From Bacteroidota bacterium (GTDB lineage: Bacteria > Bacteroidota > Bacteroidia > B-17B0 > Aurantibacillaceae), in NCBI GenBank assembly GCA_021155905.1, contig JAJNBG010000008.1:17513-81512 (forward strand): a stretch of 64,000 nucleotides of DNA. Direction: 5' to 3'. The notes below the pieces were generated by a model. That model ran no database searches and was not told the origin of the DNA. It was given only the letters and a program-made list of their open reading frames with translations. Below are positions 1 through 10,100 of the stretch, piece by piece. Made by a program: the position numbers and the translations under genes. Numbering within the stretch: the first letter of the stretch is position 1; each line of letters begins with the position of its first letter.

Positions 1-800
1 GCCTTATAGGCCATGCCTAAGCTCAATACACTTGGCAGCGGTAATTTGGATTTGAATTTTCCGTCGGGGAAATTTGCCGACACTCCTTCCGGTACATCAA
101 AGTTGGCCTGTCCGTCGTTCACCGCCATGTTTACTTTAGAACGGTAGGTTAAACCGATACTCAATTTTTCAATGGGCTTAAAATAAACCCCAACGTTAAA
201 ACCATAGCCATGGGCTTTTCCGCTAAGCTCCGCGTGTCCGTAATTGCCATTGGCATCCACCAATGGAATGTCTTTTTGTAAATTTACTTTCCCGGTAGCG
301 TACACAAACCCCGCTCCTATTCCTAAATTCTTCGTGAGCTTATAACTCACCGTAGGCTGAATAAAAATAGCCCTCAGTTCCAAACGCGTTAAAGCAAAAC
401 GACCTGTCCAGTTATCCTCCCACTGCACCGTACTTCCAAAGGGTGTATACACGGCCAGTCCTAGTTTTAACTTGGAACTGTCTTTCAGTTCAAACATCCC
501 ATAGGCGGCAAAGGGTGTACTCACCGGGGAGTTGGTTCTTGATACCTCATGGGTTTTATCATCCATGAATGCTCCCCGCGCAAACGTAGGTGTTACTCCC
601 AAATTGAATTGAGTACCATGCACAAAAGAGGCTCCACCGGGATTAAAGAATAAGCTTGAAGCATCCTGCATGAAAGCGGTTCCTGCCCCACCCATGCCTT
701 GTTGTTTCTGACCCTGTAAGTTTACCTGGAAGCCCTGTGCGTAATCACGCACAGGAGATACCATGATGATAAGTATTATTATTTTGTAGAGTGAACTCAT
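1..800 (-). CDS. FadL/OmpP1/TodX-family outer membrane protein, 3' part missing
   Basis: The frame is open from an ATG at 800 down to the window edge (about 266 residues), so the C-terminal barrel strands lie outside. The N-terminus is a hydrophobic signal peptide ending near YAQG. It is followed by the family hallmark GMGGAGTAF and by DASSLFFNPGG, then by alternating beta-strand segments such as LKLGLAVYTPFGS, VSYKLTKNLGIGAGF and LSIGLTYRSKV. FadL-type proteins are outer-membrane barrels that take up long-chain fatty acids or other hydrophobic compounds. The real substrate here cannot be read from sequence. The gene is followed upstream by the repeat-rich stretch 801-1412. Confidence 0.85.
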   Translation of the reverse strand, partial: MSSLYKIIILIIMVSPVRDYAQGFQVNLQGQKQQGMGGAGTAFMQDASSLFFNPGGASFVHGTQFNLGVTPTFARGAFMDDKTHEVSRTNSPVSTPFAAYGMFELKDSSKLKLGLAVYTPFGSTVQWEDNWTGRFALTRLELRAIFIQPTVSYKLTKNLGIGAGFVYATGKVNLQKDIPLVDANGNYGHAELSGKAHGYGFNVGVYFKPIEKLSIGLTYRSKVNMAVNDGQANFDVPEGVSANFPDGKFKSKLPLPSVLSLGMAYK

Positions 801-861
801 AGAATTAAATTTTAATAGAGATAAATGTACTAAAATGTTTGAATAGTAAAAGTATTGGTCA

Positions 862-927
862 GGCTGAACTTGATTCAGCATCTGTTCTTTTCATGCTGAA
901 ACTGTCACATCGAGCGGAGTCGAAGTG
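862..927. repeat. Small intergenic palindromic repeats
   Basis: Two short inverted repeats sit side by side: GCTGAACTTGATTCAGC near 863 and a copy of the GTCAC..GAGCGGAGTCGAAGTG motif at 904-927. Variants of both recur elsewhere in the window (15050, 22987, 36580 and 40627). They look like small interspersed palindromes, not gene parts. Confidence 0.6.
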
Positions 928-950
928 CAGAATCTCTTTATTTTTTATTT

Positions 951-1380
951 AGTCACTTTTTGCAGCCAAAAAGTAACCAAAAAGCTTATGATTTTGTGAT
1001 AGGCAATTTGCTGCTTCCGCTATCGCTTCAGCTGCAACCGCTGATAAAAGCAACCCGCTTGCGCGTGCCCGCCCTACGTTGCTTTTACAGCTATTGCTGC
1101 ACAAAATCATAGTACCTCACCTGATGTTCACCATGCTCTCGTGAGATATAGATGTGCTTATTAAAACTTCAAATGCTGCTGTAAAATTTCCGATGAGAAA
1201 GCGCGTAGGTCCGTCAAAACGCGGCGCCGGATGAGCTGTGAATTTTGATTTTTTTAGTTGAGTCCAAAAGAGCTTTAGTCCTCTTTTGGTAGCGAAACTT
1301 AAAAATCAAAAGAGCGCGGGGACATCGTTTTGACTTGTTTTTTTTGGTTACTTTTTTTAACTAAGAAAAAAAGTAACATA
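951..1380. repeat. Structured two-arm repeat element, copy 1
   Basis: This non-coding element has A/T-rich hairpins at both ends and two long hairpin arms. The left arm (988-1110) opens with ATGATTTTGTG and closes with CACAAAATCAT. It contains an inner stem AAAAGCAAC/GTTGCTTTT. The right arm (1214-1333) is bounded by TCAAAACG/CGTTTTGA and contains the stems TTTTGATTTTT/AAAAATCAAAA and CCAAAAGAG/CTCTTTTGG. A spacer with GAGATATAGATG lies between the arms. Related copies start at 16001, 17319, 22321, 27268 and 30007. Short reading frames inside it look accidental. Confidence 0.75.
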
Positions 1381-1412
1381 AAGAAGTCAGAGATATTTAA
1401 GTATCAGTAAGG

Positions 1413-1892
1413 CTATTTCTTAGGCTTACTGGACTTTGACTGAGCAAGCATCCCTTCATACAGCGCAATCCATTCCTTCGGCGTCATTTTTTGACTAAGC
1501 TCAGCAATGAGCTTAAAGGGAATCTCCTCCGGTTTCTTAAACCGAATACAACTCTTGCCCATATCCAGTTTGGATTTAACATGTTTGGGATATTCGGTTA
1601 CGAACCAGTTGAGGAGTTTGGGATCGGAATAAATGCCCATGTGGTAGAGGGCGATGAAATTCTTTTGGTTGGCAATGGCCATGAAGCCCAGGGGTAACGA
1701 AGGATCACAATGATAACCGGCGGGGTATGTTTTGAGGGGCACCATGTAGTTGATCATGCCGTAGGCCATTTTTTCTTCAAAGCCTTTGGGCAGGTTTTTG
1801 AGGATGGTATCGCGTAATTTGCTGAAGGCTTCCTGCCTGTCTTCAGGAACTTCCTTTAAATACTCTTTGGCGGTGGCAGTTTCGGATCTCAT
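1413..1892 (-). CDS. DUF1801 domain protein (YdhG-like)
   Basis: The 159-residue protein looks like a single DUF1801 domain. It has the typical N-terminus (ATAKEYLKEVPEDRQEAFSK), the central GFEEKMAYGMINYMVP segment, and the C-terminal CIRFKKPEEIPFKLI segment. No signal peptide or membrane segment is present, so it is expected in the cytoplasm. Members are common small proteins of Bacteroidota and Firmicutes without an agreed biochemical role. It stands alone, between a structured repeat and the divergent hsd operon. Confidence 0.75.
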   Translation of the reverse strand: MRSETATAKEYLKEVPEDRQEAFSKLRDTILKNLPKGFEEKMAYGMINYMVPLKTYPAGYHCDPSLPLGFMAIANQKNFIALYHMGIYSDPKLLNWFVTEYPKHVKSKLDMGKSCIRFKKPEEIPFKLIAELSQKMTPKEWIALYEGMLAQSKSSKPKK

Positions 1893-2013
1893 AGCAATAG
1901 GGGTTTAAAACAGGAATAAATATAGGGGATTTTGCTTGTAAAATACAACCGGGAACTGGTAGAAAGAACCATAAAAATTAATAAGATAATGTTACATAAT
2001 TCACAGGAAAGCT

Positions 2014-2021
2014 TATTTTTG
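2014..2021 (+). promoter_or_regulatory. Putative Bacteroidota -7 promoter element of the hsd operon
   Basis: TATTTTTG matches the TAnnTTTG -7 consensus of Bacteroidota and lies 19 bases before the hsdM ATG. A TTA at about 1992 is at roughly the distance expected for a -33 element, but it is not the preferred TTG. The short remaining leader leaves little space for a ribosome-binding site. Confidence 0.45.
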
Positions 2022-2040
2022 GGTAGATAAGTACTATAAA

Positions 2041-3888
2041 ATGACTCAGGAACAATTAAAAGAATTAGAAGATAAACTTTGGTCAGCGGCTGATAAGCTA
2101 CGTGCTGATAGTGGACTAAAATCAACTCAATACTCCGCCCCTATTTTGGGATTGATATTTTTACGGTTTGCCTCCATAAAATACAAAAAAGCGAAACCGG
2201 AAATTGAAAAAGAACTAAAGGCACAGGCAGGAAAAAGAAAACAACAAACTATTGATGAAATAGCTTTGTTAAAATGTGGATTTTATTTGCCACCGGAAGC
2301 GGAATATGATTATCTATTAAACCTACCGGAAAAAGAAAACATTGTTAAGAAAATTAAGGCGGCAATGGAAGCCATTGAAACTTATAAGCCGGAGCTTGCA
2401 GGATGTTTGCCAAAGGACGAATACTTTAATTTAATTTTAAAAGACAAGAACAATCCTAAACACGAAGATTTTAGCTTACCAAAATCATTGCTCAAAACTT
2501 TTAAAGATATTCCAGAAGATGTAACGGGTGATGTATTTGGTAAAGTATATGAGTATTTTTTAGGTGAATTTGCATTAGCTGAAGGCCAAGGCGGAGGGCA
2601 GTTCTTTACGCCTACATCAGTAGTAAAGCTAATGGTAGAAATTATTGAGCCATATCAAGGGACTATTTATGATCCAGCCTGCGGTAGTGGTGGAATGTTT
2701 GTACAAAGCTCTAACTTTATTGATAAACGTAGAGAAGAGTTGCATGACACAAACACAAAAGATTTAATGGTGTATGGTGGCGAAAAAGATACTGAGACTG
2801 TAAAAATTGCAAAAATGAATATTGCAGTAAATGGATTAAGGGGCCAAATTATTGCATCCAATGCTTATTATGAGGATCCTTTTGAAAGCTATGGCAAGTT
2901 TGATTATGTGATGGCAAATCCTCCGTTTAATGTGAATGATGTTAACCTCGACAGAGTAAAAGGACAGAGACGCTTTAATGAATATGGAATTCCTCAAAAT
3001 AAAACAAAAAAAACAGGAGCAAAGAAAAACGACGCTAATACTGTACCTAACGCTAATTATTTATGGATTAACCTATTTGCATCTTCTTTAAAACCAACAG
3101 GACGCGCAGCGTTGGTAATGCCAAACTCAACCAGCGATGCAAGAAACAGTGAGGCTGATATAAGACAAAAATTAGTAAAAAGCGGTGTAATAGATATGAT
3201 GCTCACCTTACCTAAAAACATGTTTTATACCGTCACTCTACCAGCCACCTTATGGTTTTTTGATAAAAACAATGCTGGCAAAAAAGATCGTAAAATATTA
3301 TTTATTGATGCACGTAATATTTTCAAGCAGGTTACACGGGCGCATCGTGTGTTTACTGATGAACAAGTGCAGAACATAGCGAGTATTGTTCGGCTTTACC
3401 GTGGCGATACTAAGCAATTTAAAGAATTGCTTCAAAAATATAGAAAACAAGTGATTATTTTTGAAAAACAATGTAATGCTGTTTCCTCTCTTGTAAATAA
3501 CTTAACAGCTTCCCTTAAAAAAGAAAAGGATATTAAAATAAAAAGAAATATTGAAAAAGAATTAGACGAAAAGCAAAAACTATACAAAACTGCAGTTGAT
3601 CAACAAAATTATTTTATTTCTCAAATAACTTGGTTAACTGATCGATTTCCAAATAATAAATATGAGGATGTTATCGGCCTATGCAAAGCAGCTTCTATAG
3701 CAGATATTGAAGAACAAGATTGGAGCTTAAATCCTGGCAGATATGTAGGAGTTATAATCGAAGAGGATGGTCTAACAGAAGAGGAATTTATGACAGACAT
3801 GATAAATAATAACAATACTTTAAATATTTTAATGGATAAATCCGCTAGATTAGAAAAGTTGATAAATGAAAATTTAGTGAGATTGTAA
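2041..3888 (+). CDS. hsdM: Type I restriction-modification DNA methyltransferase subunit HsdM
   Basis: HsdM transfers a methyl group from S-adenosylmethionine to adenine within the sequence read by HsdS, as part of an M2S complex. The 615-residue protein has an N-terminal helical HsdM domain (about 1-150) and the GGGQFFTPTSVVKLM segment before the catalytic core. Motif I is DPACGSGGMF at about 211 and the catalytic motif IV is NPPF at 293. A Lys/Glu-rich coiled-coil stretch lies at about 460-530, in the region that usually contacts HsdS. Its stop overlaps the hsdS start by one base (TAATG), so the two are probably translationally coupled. This is the first gene of a six-gene defence operon. 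Confidence 0.95.
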   Translation: MTQEQLKELEDKLWSAADKLRADSGLKSTQYSAPILGLIFLRFASIKYKKAKPEIEKELKAQAGKRKQQTIDEIALLKCGFYLPPEAEYDYLLNLPEKENIVKKIKAAMEAIETYKPELAGCLPKDEYFNLILKDKNNPKHEDFSLPKSLLKTFKDIPEDVTGDVFGKVYEYFLGEFALAEGQGGGQFFTPTSVVKLMVEIIEPYQGTIYDPACGSGGMFVQSSNFIDKRREELHDTNTKDLMVYGGEKDTETVKIAKMNIAVNGLRGQIIASNAYYEDPFESYGKFDYVMANPPFNVNDVNLDRVKGQRRFNEYGIPQNKTKKTGAKKNDANTVPNANYLWINLFASSLKPTGRAALVMPNSTSDARNSEADIRQKLVKSGVIDMMLTLPKNMFYTVTLPATLWFFDKNNAGKKDRKILFIDARNIFKQVTRAHRVFTDEQVQNIASIVRLYRGDTKQFKELLQKYRKQVIIFEKQCNAVSSLVNNLTASLKKEKDIKIKRNIEKELDEKQKLYKTAVDQQNYFISQITWLTDRFPNNKYEDVIGLCKAASIADIEEQDWSLNPGRYVGVIIEEDGLTEEEFMTDMINNNNTLNILMDKSARLEKLINENLVRL

Positions 3889-5153
3889 TGGAAGAATGGA
3901 AGGAAATAGAATTAGGTAAAATAGGAAGGGAGATTAGACGTTCTTATAAATATAATAAAGAGGATAATTTATTATATATAGGGTATGAACACATTGAGCA
4001 ACAAACACTGAAGCTCCTAAATTATGGCACCTCGAAAGATATACAAAGTGACAAAAAGAAATTTATACAAGGTGATATCTTATTTGGTACACTAAGACCA
4101 TATTTTAGAAAAGTAATAATTACAGAGTTTGATGGAGTTTGTTCAACTGACTTGGCTATTATTAATGCAAATAGTGGATATGATCAAAAATTTCTTTTTT
4201 ACATTTTAGCTTCACAAGCTCTGATAGATTTTGCTAACGTTACTTCAAATGGAACAAAGATGCCGCGTGCAAAATGGAATATTTTAGCAAAAACTAAATG
4301 GAACGTCCCTTCGCTAAATACACAGCAACAAATTGCTTCTATACTCGGAAATTATGATAGCCTAATAGAGATAAATAGTCAAAAAATAAAAATTTTAGAT
4401 GAAACATCACAACAACTCTATAAAGAATGGTTTATAAGAATGCGTTTCCCTAATTATAAAAAAACAAAATTTGAAAAAGGAATACCTAAACCTTGGAAAT
4501 TAGAATCTATGGAAAATGTTATCGATTACCATATTGGTGGTGGTTGGGGCAATGATGACGAGACAAATGAATTTTCTGTTTCAGGTTATGTAATAAGGGG
4601 AACAGATATACCAAAGGTAAAAAAAGGCGAGGCAAATCATGAGGTGTATCGTTTTCATAAAGCTTCAAACATTAAATCGAGAGAACTTATAGAAGGTGAT
4701 ATTGTTTTTGAAACAGCTGGAGGTACCGAGGGGCAGCCATTGGGAAGAACTTGTTTTATTACACAGGAAATTCTTGATCATTATGGAGACAAGGTTATGG
4801 CTGCAAGTTTCTGTAAGCAGATAAGAACCACAACAATACCTTCTCTTTATTTATATTATTATTTAAATTACTTATATGATACCGGAATGATCGAATCATT
4901 TCAGGTACAGTCTACAGGAATAAGTAACTATCAATTCGAACCATTTTTGAAGTTTCAACAAATTATACTTCCTAATGACGATTTAATGAAGTTATTTCAT
5001 GATAAAGTCATGCCAATACAGAAACAAATAGCAATTCTTGGTCAGCAAAATGCACAGCTAAGACAAATAAGAGATCGGTTATTGCCTAGATTAATTAGTG
5101 GTAAGCTAAAAATAAAAAAAATAAAAAATAAAAAAGAGGCAATCAATATATGA
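3888..5153 (+). CDS. hsdS: Type I restriction-modification specificity subunit HsdS
   Basis: HsdS sets the DNA target for both methylation and cleavage. The 421-residue protein shows the usual pseudo-dimer: target-recognition domain 1 (about 1-145), a central helical spacer with QQQIASILGNYDSLIEIN, domain 2 (about 205-365, containing GDIVFETAGG), and a second spacer ending LLPRLISGKLK. The two recognition domains differ strongly from each other, as expected for a bipartite asymmetric target. The target itself cannot be read from sequence. The 3' end overlaps the next gene by four bases (ATGA). The coding sequence is very AT-rich. Confidence 0.93.
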   Translation: MEEWKEIELGKIGREIRRSYKYNKEDNLLYIGYEHIEQQTLKLLNYGTSKDIQSDKKKFIQGDILFGTLRPYFRKVIITEFDGVCSTDLAIINANSGYDQKFLFYILASQALIDFANVTSNGTKMPRAKWNILAKTKWNVPSLNTQQQIASILGNYDSLIEINSQKIKILDETSQQLYKEWFIRMRFPNYKKTKFEKGIPKPWKLESMENVIDYHIGGGWGNDDETNEFSVSGYVIRGTDIPKVKKGEANHEVYRFHKASNIKSRELIEGDIVFETAGGTEGQPLGRTCFITQEILDHYGDKVMAASFCKQIRTTTIPSLYLYYYLNYLYDTGMIESFQVQSTGISNYQFEPFLKFQQIILPNDDLMKLFHDKVMPIQKQIAILGQQNAQLRQIRDRLLPRLISGKLKIKKIKNKKEAINI

Positions 5154-7108
5154 TATCTACAAACACAGGAATTTTCACCCCTGACAGCAAAACAATTGAA
5201 CAAGTATTTGGTGATACAAAGGCATATTATTCTATGCCAGAATATCAAAGGCCTTATAGCTGGGATGATGAACGCGTAAATCAATTATGGGATGACTTAA
5301 AAACAGCTTATTTAAATTATTATGAGTCTATAATTGCAAACGAAAATCCAATTGCTGATGAGAATTATTTTTTAGGTTCAATAATATTAACGCCTGGGAA
5401 AAATTGTTTTGATGTTGTTGATGGACAGCAAAGATTAACAACATTAATGATTATGTTTTGTGTCATTCGGGATTTATACCCCGCTCTTAATGAAGGAGAC
5501 GATTCTGATACAGAAAGCATAAGCGCAAATGATATTAAATCATTTATAAAAAACAAAAAAAACAGACTCCATCTCTTAACACACTTAAATAATCAAAATG
5601 ATTTTGAACAAGAGATTGCAAACGAATCAATAAAATGGCCGCAAAAGTTTACACAAGCTGACAAGAACAATAAAAAATACATAAATACAGCTATACTTTT
5701 TAAAAAACATTTTGAGGAATTTGTTAATGAAAACCCAACCAAGTTAAGTTCTTATATAAATTATATTTTTAAAAATGTTAGATTAATAACTATAGTATGT
5801 AGTAGTCAGGCCTTTGCTATAAAATTGTTTCAGGTATTAAATACGCGAGGTATGGATTTAGCTCCTGCTGACTTAATAAAAAGTTATTTATATGGTAACC
5901 TCTCAAAATTTGCTACTGATGAAACAATAGTTGATCAGAGGAAAGCATTTATGCAAGAATGGAATGCTATTGAACAGATGCTGAAAACCACTGATGATAG
6001 CATTACTGACATGCTAAATATGTATTTATACTATATATCAAATGCTAATCCACGTAGAACTTTATACGAAGAACTTCAACCATATATCGAAAATAAAAAT
6101 CCAAATAGTTTTTTATATAATTTAAAAAAATTTACAGAAGATTACATTAATATATACAATACTAAAAATCAATACATATATTCATTATTCTATTTGCAGC
6201 ACCAATTATATTGGAAACCTATTTTAACCGGCTGTAAACAAACCAATTTTGTTTCGGTAAATGAATTTGTTCCAGTCTTAAGTCGTTTCTATTACTTGTT
6301 TTGGATTGCCGGTTATACATCACCTAAGATCAAACAAATTTCATTTAATATTATGAAATGGATAAAGGGCAAAGTTGATTTTTCCATTAAGGATACTGAT
6401 AACGAATTTGAAAAATTTCTTTTATTTACAAATACTATAGAATCCCAGTATGTAGAAGCATATACTAGCCTTACAGATAATACATGTGAGATTGATTTTT
6501 CTAAAGAAACACCTATTAGATTGCTCGATGCCCTTAACTTTAAGCTAGAGGAGAAGCTAACCCTAGAAAAGGTCTACGATTATGCCAAGTCCAGGATATT
6601 GGATGATTGTTATGGTGAAAACTGGCTCAAACCTTTATTAATTTTGATTGAATATAAACAAGTTGAAAATGTTGATTATATCGCTTTAGATAAAAATATT
6701 CATGCAGAACATATAATGCCACAAAACAGAGATTTTCAATACTGGAAAGATTTGTATTCTGAAATTGAATACAGAGAACGCATTATGAAAATAGAAAATC
6801 TAACACTTTTGTCCGGAACAAAAAATATTCAAGCGAGTAACAGACCCTTTAATATAAACAGTGAATCTGCATTAGAAGAAGAAAAAATTAAATTATTAGA
6901 TGAGGGATCAGGTAACTACCATGATAAATTATTTATATATACCGGGAAAGGAATTGACGGCACAACTAAATACAGGATAACGCAATATATCGTAGATAAA
7001 TATACAGAGTGGAATAAGGCTGAAATGCAAGAAAGAAAAACATGGATTATTGATCAAATTGAAAAGGCACTTAAAATCAATCTTACAAGTGATAAGCTTC
7101 ATCAATAA
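5150..7108 (+). CDS. DUF262/DUF1524 protein, GmrSD-like nuclease
   Basis: The 652-residue protein joins an N-terminal DUF262 domain to a C-terminal DUF1524 domain, the layout of single-chain GmrSD-type restriction enzymes. DUF262 features are MPEYQRPYSW near residue 25, YFLGSIIL, and the nucleotide-binding motif DGQQRLTTL beginning at residue 91. DUF1524 carries the His-Me finger motif HAEHIMPQ starting at 518, followed by ENLTLLSG and the NIQASNRPF segment. GmrSD enzymes cut DNA with modified (glucosylated) cytosines using a nucleotide. Here the gene lies between hsdS and hsdR, with a 4-base overlap upstream and an 18-base gap downstream. It probably adds defence against modified phage DNA that the type I enzyme cannot cut. 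That function is inferred. Confidence 0.85.
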   Translation: MISTNTGIFTPDSKTIEQVFGDTKAYYSMPEYQRPYSWDDERVNQLWDDLKTAYLNYYESIIANENPIADENYFLGSIILTPGKNCFDVVDGQQRLTTLMIMFCVIRDLYPALNEGDDSDTESISANDIKSFIKNKKNRLHLLTHLNNQNDFEQEIANESIKWPQKFTQADKNNKKYINTAILFKKHFEEFVNENPTKLSSYINYIFKNVRLITIVCSSQAFAIKLFQVLNTRGMDLAPADLIKSYLYGNLSKFATDETIVDQRKAFMQEWNAIEQMLKTTDDSITDMLNMYLYYISNANPRRTLYEELQPYIENKNPNSFLYNLKKFTEDYINIYNTKNQYIYSLFYLQHQLYWKPILTGCKQTNFVSVNEFVPVLSRFYYLFWIAGYTSPKIKQISFNIMKWIKGKVDFSIKDTDNEFEKFLLFTNTIESQYVEAYTSLTDNTCEIDFSKETPIRLLDALNFKLEEKLTLEKVYDYAKSRILDDCYGENWLKPLLILIEYKQVENVDYIALDKNIHAEHIMPQNRDFQYWKDLYSEIEYRERIMKIENLTLLSGTKNIQASNRPFNINSESALEEEKIKLLDEGSGNYHDKLFIYTGKGIDGTTKYRITQYIVDKYTEWNKAEMQERKTWIIDQIEKALKINLTSDKLHQ

Positions 7109-7126
7109 TAATTTTTAATTAATATT

Positions 7127-10100
7127 ATGGCAAACTATATATCGGAAGATCAAATTGAAAAAGGTATAATCCAGATTTTCGAAAAAAAACTTGGTTACCG
7201 TCATTTAAATTGTCATGATAGTGATATAACAGGCCGTGAAGCCGAAACCGATGTCATCATTAAACCATTACTAAAAAAACAACTTGTCAAACTTAATGAG
7301 GACGTACCTGAAAGCGCTATTGAAGAAGCTCTTTCAGTTTTGATAAAATCAAATAATGCCTTAAGTCCTATAGCTGCAAACAGGGAAATGTTTGGTTTAA
7401 TAAAAAATGGCGTTCAAGTCGAGATTACTAATGATGAGGATAGAAAAGAACCGGTAATTGTAAAAATAATTGATTTTGAAAATGAATCTGAAAATGATTT
7501 TTTAGTTGTATCACAACTATGGGTGAAAGGCGAAGTACGACAACGCCCTGATTTAATTGTTTATATAAATGGTTTGCCACTGGTATTTATTGAATTAAAA
7601 AATTCAAATATTGGTATCCGTAATGCTTATGATGATAATTTAACACGGTACAAAAAAGTCATTCCAAATTTATTTCATTATAACAGTATTTGTATACTAA
7701 GCAACGGCTTAGAAACTAAAGTTGGAAGTTCCTTCGCCGGATACGAACACTTTTTTAACTGGATGCGGGTTGAAGATGAAAAAGAAGTCCCTGATAAAAA
7801 AAGAATAAAAAAATTCGGTGTTAGTTTAGACTATGCCGTATTGGGGTTATGTGATAAAAAGAGATTATTAGATTATTATGAAAATTTCATCTTCTTTTAT
7901 AAAGATACTGTAAAAATTTGTGCAAAAAATCATCAGTTCTTGGGAGTAAACAATGCCGTAGATAATTTTAATCTCAGATTGCAACATGATGCCGATGCAA
8001 CTGATACAGCAAATAAAGGGAAATTAGGTGTGTTCTGGCATACTCAAGGCAGTGGAAAGAGTTACAGTATGATTTTCTTTACACGCAAAGTGTTCAGGAA
8101 GTTTACAGGAAACTATACATTTTTGATCGTTACAGACAGAGATGATTTGGATGATCAGATTTATCGTAATTACCTGGGTGCAGGGGCATTTTCAAAAAGT
8201 GAACGATGCCGTCCAAAAAACGGTGAAGAATTAAGGCAAATGTTGCAAACTAACAAGCGCTACATTTTTACTCTTATTCAAAAATTCAGGTTCGATAAAG
8301 GGAAATCATATCCGGTTATTTCAGATCGGAATGACATCATTGTTATTGTTGATGAAGCTCACCGTACTCAGTACAAGGATCTCGCTGGAAACATGCGAAT
8401 AGCGCTTCCAAATGCGCAATACATAGCCTTTACAGGAACGCCATTATTAGGGAGTAAAAAACTTACAAATGATTTGTTTGGTTCTACTGTTTCTGAATAT
8501 AACTTTCAGCAATCTGTTGAGGACGGAGCAACAGTTCCATTATTTTATCATAAAAGAGTACCGGAAGTGCTTTTACAAAATGATACGCTGGCAGAAGATT
8601 TTGCTGAAATTATAGAAGAAGATAATCTAACACCTGAACAACAGGAGAAATTAGAAAGAGAATTTGCCCAGGAGTTATCGGTACTAAAAGCAGATGACCG
8701 CTTAGATACTATTGCAAAAGACATTGTTTACCATTTTCCAAGGCGCGGGTATTTAGGGAAAGGGATGGTAATATCTGTAGATAAATTCACTGCTGTAAGA
8801 ATGTATGATAAAGTTCAGTATTTCTGGAAAGAAGAAATTCAGAAATTAAATTCAGAAATTGCTAAAGCAAAAACAACTGATGAGAAAAACGAACTGACAG
8901 ACATTAGGAACTGGATGCGAAAAGTAGAAATGGCTGTTGTAATTAGTGAAGAAGCAGGGGAAGAAGAGAAATTCTCTTTAAAAAATTTAGATATCAAACC
9001 ACATCGTAAAAAAATAAATGATGTAGATGAAAATGGGAATGAGTTAGAAGATAAATTTAAAGACCCAAAAGATCCATTACAATTAGTTTTCGTATGTAGT
9101 ATGTGGCTAACCGGCTTTGACGCGCCGACAGTATCTACATTATATTTAGATAAACCAATGAAAGATCATACCCTCATGCAGACCATTGCAAGGGCAAACA
9201 GGGTAACTGATTTTACACTAAACAATAAACCAAAGAAAAACGGATTAATTGTAGATTATTATAATGTATTTAGAAATTTAAAGAAAGCATTTGCTTCTTA
9301 TGGTGGTGGAACTATAGAAGGAACGACCGATGAAACACCAGTTAAAGAAAAAGACTATATATATGATCTGCTCAAAACTGCTATTGATGAATGTGTTACT
9401 TGGTGTACATCGATTAATATTGATTTGGAAGCAATTATCCGGTCAAACACTGTATTTCAAAATTTAGGTTTATTTGATGATTATGCAAATACAATTTTAG
9501 GAAATGATGAGCATAAAAAACAATATAATGTATATGACAATGCGATTGATGCACTTTATGAAGCGTGCAGACCGGAAATATTAAATCGTAAAAAGGAATT
9601 TGAAATGGCCTCTGTTATACACTATTTAAGAAATGTAATAGAAGGAAAAGTTGATAGAGGGGATTTAGATAATTCAAAAAGAAAAATAAGCGAATTATTG
9701 GACGAGAGTATTATTGCTCAAAACACTGAGCAAAGTAATGAAAGTGTTATAATACATGACGTATCTACATCAGCCGATAAAAAAGAATATTATATTTCCG
9801 CGTGGAAAAGCATTGATCTAAGTAAATTGGATATTGATAAGCTTCGCGAAAAGTTTAAAGAAGCTAAACACAAAAACATCGAGATTAATGATTTAAGAGC
9901 TTTTATTCAGGAAAAACTTGAATTAATGTTGTCTAAAAACAGTACACGTATAGATTTTGCACAGAGATTACAGGAAATTATAGATAAATATAATTCTGGT
10001 GGGGCGTTAACTGAAAGCTACTTTAGTGATTTAATGAATTTTGTCGATAATTTGAAATTGGAAGAAGAACGTCACATTAAAGTAGGTTTAACCGAAGAGG

